From Stieleria sedimenti (GTDB lineage: Bacteria > Planctomycetota > Planctomycetia > Pirellulales > Pirellulaceae), in assembly GCF_025060895.1 (NCBI RefSeq), contig NZ_JANZKV010000029.1, positions 1 through 35,357 on the forward strand: DNA of 35,357 bases. Direction: 5' to 3'. The notes beneath the pieces were generated by a model that was not told where the DNA came from, did not search any database, and worked only from the letters and a program-made list of their open reading frames with translations. Below are positions 31,031 to 35,357 of the stretch, piece after piece (the stretch's first letter is position 1; the number at the start of each line of letters is the position of its first letter). The position numbers and the translations under genes were made by a program.

Positions 31031-33970
31031 TTAATCGACGAACGCAAATTCATTGCTCAGGAGCAAGACTTGCGCGAGTTGAACCCAGGGATCCAACGTG
31101 GCGGCCGATTCAGGTCTGACAAACTCAATCGCCACGTTTAATTCGGCCGGGTCTGGGTCGCGTGCCAGGGCCAGACGATACAGTCGCTTGATCCGCTCGG
31201 CCACGCTGTGGTTGGAAGCGTCATCGCTACCGCCGGCGGGTGGGGAGTCCGGTGCCGCTTCGCTGCGTGCCGCCAACGCTTTGGCCTGCTCGATGACGAA
31301 TCCGGAATTCATCAGGTAGAGCGCTTGCTGGGGAACGGTTGTCTTGGCGCGTTTGGCTTGACTGGCATCGGGGCTGGGCAGATCAAAACTGGCCAGCAAA
31401 CCGGGCAAATCTTCGCGATCGATGTAGGCGTACAGGGCGCGTCGCGTGGCATCCTGGTGGATCATGACGGAGCGGCCGCCCACCGATTTGTCCAAGCGTC
31501 CGGCGACCGACAACAATCGATCACGCAACGGTTCGAACTCCATCCGCCGTCGTGGCATGTGCCACAGCAGTCGGTTTTCAGGATCGGTTTCGATCGCGGC
31601 GGGGCGTGTGTCGCTGGATTGTTGCCACGTTGCCGACAGCATGATGCGGCGTTGCAGACGCTTGATGGACCAACCGTCGGCGATCAGCCCTGCCGCGAGG
31701 TGGTCGAGCAGTTCCGGATGCGTCGGCAGTTCACCGCGAATCCCAAAGTCACTTGGCGTGCGAACAAGGCCTTCGCCGAATTGGTGTTGCCAGACGCGAT
31801 TGACAATCACCCGAGCGGTCAACGGATTCTCGGGGTCGGCAATCGCTTGGGCCAATTCCAGACGACCGCTGCCCTGTTGAAAGGGCCGGCCGCCATCGAC
31901 GTGCGACAAGACCTGCAGGAATCGTCTTGGAACGCGGTCGCCCCGATTGCCGGGTACGCCGCGTCGGAAGATCACCGGTTCGACCGGCTTGGGCTTATCC
32001 ACCATCACCATCCCACGCCCCGGTGCGCCCGGATGTGTGACGCTGACACCGTTCACGCCGTTGAGCAACTGGTTGTATCTGCCACGTTCGGCCTGATCCA
32101 AATGCGCGATCGCTTGGCCCATATCCAGGGTCGTCGGTGCATTGGCCGACCACAACACCTGACGCAACGTTTCGTCATCGGCGTCGGGCAACCGTTCCAG
32201 GCTCTCGTCTGTTTTGCGGGCTTCGAGCCACTGGGCATCGACCGTTTCCAGAACATTACCGAACACTTGCGCCGCCTCGGGCAAGGATGTTGGCTGTGCC
32301 TCTCGCAACGAATCGAGCAAGCGTTGAGGAATCGCTTTCGCCGCTTCCTTTCCTTCTGTCACTTCCGCCGCGGTCGCGGCTTGGTCGAAGATCGTGGCCG
32401 ACTTTGCGGCGAACTCATCCGGCGGCAGCGCGGCCAGTTTACGAAGCAGTTCCCAGACGGGATGCGGCGATGCGTTGGCGTTGACCAGATACTGTTGCCA
32501 TCGCCGCGTGGCCGGTAAACGCAACGCACCCCGTTTGCCTTGGGGCTGCACCTTTTCTTTGCTGTATTGGGGCAGCGACTTGGCGATGTAAACCAGATAG
32601 TCGGCGACTCGTGAACGCAGTTCGTTTTCGATTTCTTGGCGTCGCTCTTCGACCCACCTGTCGACTTCTTGCTGTTTCTCCGCTTTCGCCTTTAGGAACG
32701 CCTCGTATTCCGGCGATGATTGTGGTTCGCCAAGAAGCGGTAACTCGGACGGTTCTTCCGAGCTGGCAAACACGCCATAGAGCGAATAGTAGTCGGCCGT
32801 CGGGATCGCATCGTATTTGTGGTCGTGGCATCTGGCACAGGCGACGCTCATGCCGAGAAACCCACGGGTGACCACGTCGATTTGGTCGTCAATGATGTCG
32901 TGTTGACGGTTCATGAATCGCCGACCGACGGTCAAGAACCCCATGGCGGCCAGCGCGCTGCGTGCGTCATCGGCCAAGTCCAAGTGGTCGGCGGCAAGCT
33001 GCTCGATCACAAATTGGTCAAAGGGCTTGTCGCTGTTGAAGGCATCGATCACATAATCGCGATAGGTGAATGCGTACGGGTAACGCGTTTCCATGTTTCC
33101 GGCCAAGTAGCCTTTCGTGTCTCCGTAGCGGGCGATGTCCAACCAGTGCCGCGCCCAGCGTTCTCCGTAGTGTGGATTGTCCAACAGCCGATCGACGAGC
33201 CGGGCAAAGGCGTCGGGCTGATCATCCGCGACAAACGCCTCGACCTGTTCATAGGTCGGCGGCAGACCCAACAGCGTGTGGTACGCCCGATGGATCAGCG
33301 TCCGGCGATCGGCTCGCGGGTTCGGCGCCAGCCCGCCGTCGGCCAACCGCGCCAGAACGAAACGGTCGATCGTTGTCATGCCGTCGCCACCAAAGGCGTC
33401 TGACTGCTCCTGCCCCACGCGCGTCGCCAGTTCCGCGATCGTTGGCGGGTCGGCGGGTGAAATCGGTTGGTAAGACCAATGCGATTGACGTTGCGCCTCG
33501 ATGTGCTCCTGGGGGGACAGCTTGACGGTCGGTGGTGTCTCCGTCACTTCCTCCGGCCAATACGCTCCCCTGCGAACCCATTCGGAGAGAACACGAATCG
33601 CTTCTTCGGGCAACTTGCTGTCCGGCGGCATTTGCAAGTCGTTGTCTTGGTAGCCGATCGCACGAATCAGTCGACTCGCATTGACATCGCCCGGAACCAC
33701 GACCGGTCCGCTGCCCCCGCCTCGCTTGAAATGATCGTGGCGATCGAGTCTCAATTCACCCGACTGGTCATCCGGCCCGTGGCACTCGACACAGTGCTGC
33801 ACCAACAGCGGACGCACCTCGTTCTCAAAGAATTTCTCTTGCTCGGCAGAACGCGTTTGCTTGTCTTGGGGATTGGGAGCGGAGACGCCGGCGGTTGCGG
33901 TGACCAGCAACAGCATGACGGCCACTGGGCTGGCGGCAAGAAACCGGCGACGAGGAAACACGGCAGGCAT
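31031..33970 (-). CDS. DUF1549/DUF1553 cytochrome c-like protein
   Basis: 979 residues from the ATG at 33970. A signal peptide (PRRRFLAASPVAVMLLLV) leads to a planctomycete cytochrome C (PSCyt1) domain with haem motif CVECH. The DUF1549 domain follows (TIDRFVLARLADGGLAPNP, HYGERWARHWLDIARYGDTK) and holds a second CxxCH, CARCHDHKYDAI. The C-terminal DUF1553 domain includes LTARVIVNRVWQHQFGEGLV and MLSATWQQSS. The role is not known; the export signal, haem motif and coupled DUF1501 gene suggest a periplasmic or surface redox/hydrolase system. The upstream extension to 34156 is not conserved-looking, so I start at 33970. Confidence 0.92.
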   Translation of the reverse strand: MPAVFPRRRFLAASPVAVMLLLVTATAGVSAPNPQDKQTRSAEQEKFFENEVRPLLVQHCVECHGPDDQSGELRLDRHDHFKRGGGSGPVVVPGDVNASRLIRAIGYQDNDLQMPPDSKLPEEAIRVLSEWVRRGAYWPEEVTETPPTVKLSPQEHIEAQRQSHWSYQPISPADPPTIAELATRVGQEQSDAFGGDGMTTIDRFVLARLADGGLAPNPRADRRTLIHRAYHTLLGLPPTYEQVEAFVADDQPDAFARLVDRLLDNPHYGERWARHWLDIARYGDTKGYLAGNMETRYPYAFTYRDYVIDAFNSDKPFDQFVIEQLAADHLDLADDARSALAAMGFLTVGRRFMNRQHDIIDDQIDVVTRGFLGMSVACARCHDHKYDAIPTADYYSLYGVFASSEEPSELPLLGEPQSSPEYEAFLKAKAEKQQEVDRWVEERRQEIENELRSRVADYLVYIAKSLPQYSKEKVQPQGKRGALRLPATRRWQQYLVNANASPHPVWELLRKLAALPPDEFAAKSATIFDQAATAAEVTEGKEAAKAIPQRLLDSLREAQPTSLPEAAQVFGNVLETVDAQWLEARKTDESLERLPDADDETLRQVLWSANAPTTLDMGQAIAHLDQAERGRYNQLLNGVNGVSVTHPGAPGRGMVMVDKPKPVEPVIFRRGVPGNRGDRVPRRFLQVLSHVDGGRPFQQGSGRLELAQAIADPENPLTARVIVNRVWQHQFGEGLVRTPSDFGIRGELPTHPELLDHLAAGLIADGWSIKRLQRRIMLSATWQQSSDTRPAAIETDPENRLLWHMPRRRMEFEPLRDRLLSVAGRLDKSVGGRSVMIHQDATRRALYAYIDREDLPGLLASFDLPSPDASQAKRAKTTVPQQALYLMNSGFVIEQAKALAARSEAAPDSPPAGGSDDASNHSVAERIKRLYRLALARDPDPAELNVAIEFVRPESAATLDPWVQLAQVLLLSNEFAFVD

Positions 33971-34204
33971 CTTTTCTCGGGGGACCCAAGGGGAAGGCGG
34001 GGAAACACGCTGGACAACCGGGAGGCTTCCACGCGGGTTTCGATTGGGGGGAAGGCGGGCAGGTTCTATTCTACGCGACAAAACCGGTCGGGGCGAGTCT
34101 TGTTCGTCGCGGAAGTCGCCCACGGTTCGTCGGTGGAAATAGCCGTTTGACGCCAAACGGGGTGGTTGTCGATCGCGGCAGGCCGCGAACCGACGTGCCC
34201 AGTC
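33971..34204. other. Region between PhoD and DUF1549 genes
   Basis: About 230 bases upstream of the DUF1549/1553 gene and beyond the PhoD stop. CCGTTT-GACGCC-AAACGG at 34143-34160 is a short hairpin, and the word TAGCCGTTTGA within it recurs at 13599 and 16169. A promoter for the DUF1549 gene should be here, but I cannot point to it. Confidence 0.35.
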
Positions 34205-35251
34205 TCACCGACCACGCAGGTCGGAAAGCGTGAGCGTTTGCTCGATGACCGGATTTCGTTCCAGGTCGCGGATCTGGAACGTCAGCGTCGGATCGTCGCC
34301 CTGCCAACCGATCGTCAACAGACCGTAGTTTTCGCGGTGGTAGGTCGACTCGCTGACCCGATAGCGATTGTCGGTGGGCGTGCCACGTTTGTGAAGCTGA
34401 TTCAAACTGCTGCAGGTGATGTCATAGATCGGGTAGGGCGTTTTCTCGACCAGCGCCGACACCTCCGACCAGTGCCGGTCGCCGCTGATGAAAACGACTC
34501 TGTCTGCTCGGGTGTCACGGATCAGGTTCAACATCCGATCGCGTTCCAGCGGCAGATTCGCCCAGCATTCTTGGCCGGCGTCCTGGGCAACGAATTGAAT
34601 GCTGGAAACGATTAGACGAACGTCGGCGGGCTGACGAAGTTGTTCTCCGAGCCACCGCCACTGGGCGTCACCGAGCATCGACTTCTCCGCATCGTCGTCG
34701 GGCTCATACGGACCGCCGACACGCCGCTCGCCCTTCTTCAGCGGAGACCGAAAAAATCGCGTGTCCAGCAAAATGACTTGCAACCGCTTCCCTTCGGGGC
34801 CGAAGCTTTTTGAGTCGTAGACGCCCGGCCGCTGGCGCAGCGGCGAATCGGCCGGGACGTTCCAAAAGTCGAGAAATTCCCGTTGTGATTCCGCCCGTTT
34901 GGGATAGTCGGCGCCGCCATCGTTGACGCCAAAGTCGTGATCATCCCAGGTGGCCATGACCGGGGCGGAATCGATCAGTGACGCAAAGCCCGGCTTCTGA
35001 GACAACGCCTGGTACTTGTTCCGCATCACCGCCATGTCCTCGGTGTCGGCATAAATATTGTCGCCGGTGAACAGCAGCAGCTGTGCCCGCTCGGCTGCCA
35101 TGGCGGAAAAGATCGGCGCGGGCTGGTCCTGTTTGATACAGGAACCAAAAACGACTCGTGTGACCAGGGCTGATGAATCGGCGTCTGCGGAAACGGAGAG
35201 CGGAGACAGGACGATGGAAATCAACGAGGCCAGAGCGAGAGTTTTGAACAT
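34205..35251 (-). CDS. PhoD-like alkaline phosphatase/phosphodiesterase
   Basis: 348 residues from the ATG at 35251, with a signal peptide (LALASLISIVLSPLSVSA). Metallophosphoesterase motifs of the PhoD type are in order: VVFGSCI, LLFTGDNIYADTE, MATWDDHDFGVND and VFISGDRHWSE. It should cleave phosphate esters in the periplasm with calcium/iron cofactors, as for PhoD, though the exact substrate is uncertain. The frame extends 13 codons upstream, but the signal peptide begins at 35251. It is leftward, with a 234-base gap to the next gene, so probably its own unit. The 100 bases upstream, at the window edge, show no clear promoter. Confidence 0.88.
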   Translation of the reverse strand: MFKTLALASLISIVLSPLSVSADADSSALVTRVVFGSCIKQDQPAPIFSAMAAERAQLLLFTGDNIYADTEDMAVMRNKYQALSQKPGFASLIDSAPVMATWDDHDFGVNDGGADYPKRAESQREFLDFWNVPADSPLRQRPGVYDSKSFGPEGKRLQVILLDTRFFRSPLKKGERRVGGPYEPDDDAEKSMLGDAQWRWLGEQLRQPADVRLIVSSIQFVAQDAGQECWANLPLERDRMLNLIRDTRADRVVFISGDRHWSEVSALVEKTPYPIYDITCSSLNQLHKRGTPTDNRYRVSESTYHRENYGLLTIGWQGDDPTLTFQIRDLERNPVIEQTLTLSDLRGR

Positions 35252-35357
35252 GGTGCGGCAATCGAAACAGGCTTTTAGAGATGGATTCAAACGATGCTGC
35301 GGTAGTTTAGAGAAGTCGGGCAGGTCGTGTGTGCAGTAGGGGCAAAACGATGGGGGC

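Noticed and set aside
33971-34156. N-terminal extension of the DUF1549/1553 frame
   Set aside because: The ATG at 33970 starts a good signal peptide; the upstream residues are arginine- and proline-rich without a conserved pattern.
1-35357. CRISPR array
   Set aside because: No set of short, evenly spaced direct repeats with unique spacers is present; the only regular array has 273-base units without spacers.

Overview
The window looks like a piece of a planctomycete chromosome, most likely from the Pirellulaceae (Rhodopirellula-like). The strongest signs are a DUF1549/DUF1553 c-type cytochrome gene followed by a DUF1501 gene (29543-33970), an ECF sigma factor without an anti-sigma neighbour, GC-rich coding sequence, and many short dispersed inverted-repeat elements between genes. 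This placement is inference from gene content; there is no rRNA or other phylogenetic marker beyond a few ribosomal protein genes.

Left part (1-14778) is mostly core. A cyclic-nucleotide-binding patatin phospholipase gene overlaps an ECF sigma gene by ATGA. It is followed by an aldo/keto reductase, an unknown lipoprotein, a sufU-sufS pair for Fe-S assembly, a three-copy 273-bp tandem repeat, a DUF485-actP solute symporter pair, an MBL-fold hydrolase, and a translation/replication block (rplY, pth, rpsF, ssb, rplI) that lacks rpsR. A tRNA-Leu(UAG) closes this block at 14928-15009.

Middle part (15010-20078) looks like an accessory island beside the tRNA gene. Two directly repeated ~390-bp elements (15533-15924 and 19402-19788), each carrying 32-bp internal inverted repeats, bracket a visibly AT-richer segment. 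That segment holds a secreted pectate lyase, a frameshifted remnant of a DUF1593/Sde182-type protein, an AraC regulator that appears internally shortened, and a two-gene unit with a small WYL-like protein. Each repeat copy runs into the end of a small gene. A separate 130-bp nested inverted repeat sits just beyond, and half of a similar element lies at the left edge of the window.

Right part (20079-35357): a leftward operon (phosphatase, glucosyl-3-phosphoglycerate synthase, GH13 sugar phosphorylase) probably makes and breaks down the compatible solute glucosylglycerate. Then come an unknown small gene, a DUF922 putative metalloprotease, a large D-aminoacylase-like amidohydrolase fused to a serine beta-lactamase-like domain, a CBM9-like secreted protein, a 400-bp block of hairpin repeats, the DUF1549/1553-DUF1501 pair, and a PhoD-like phosphatase. 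Most long open frames opposite these genes are shadows produced by high GC and were left out.
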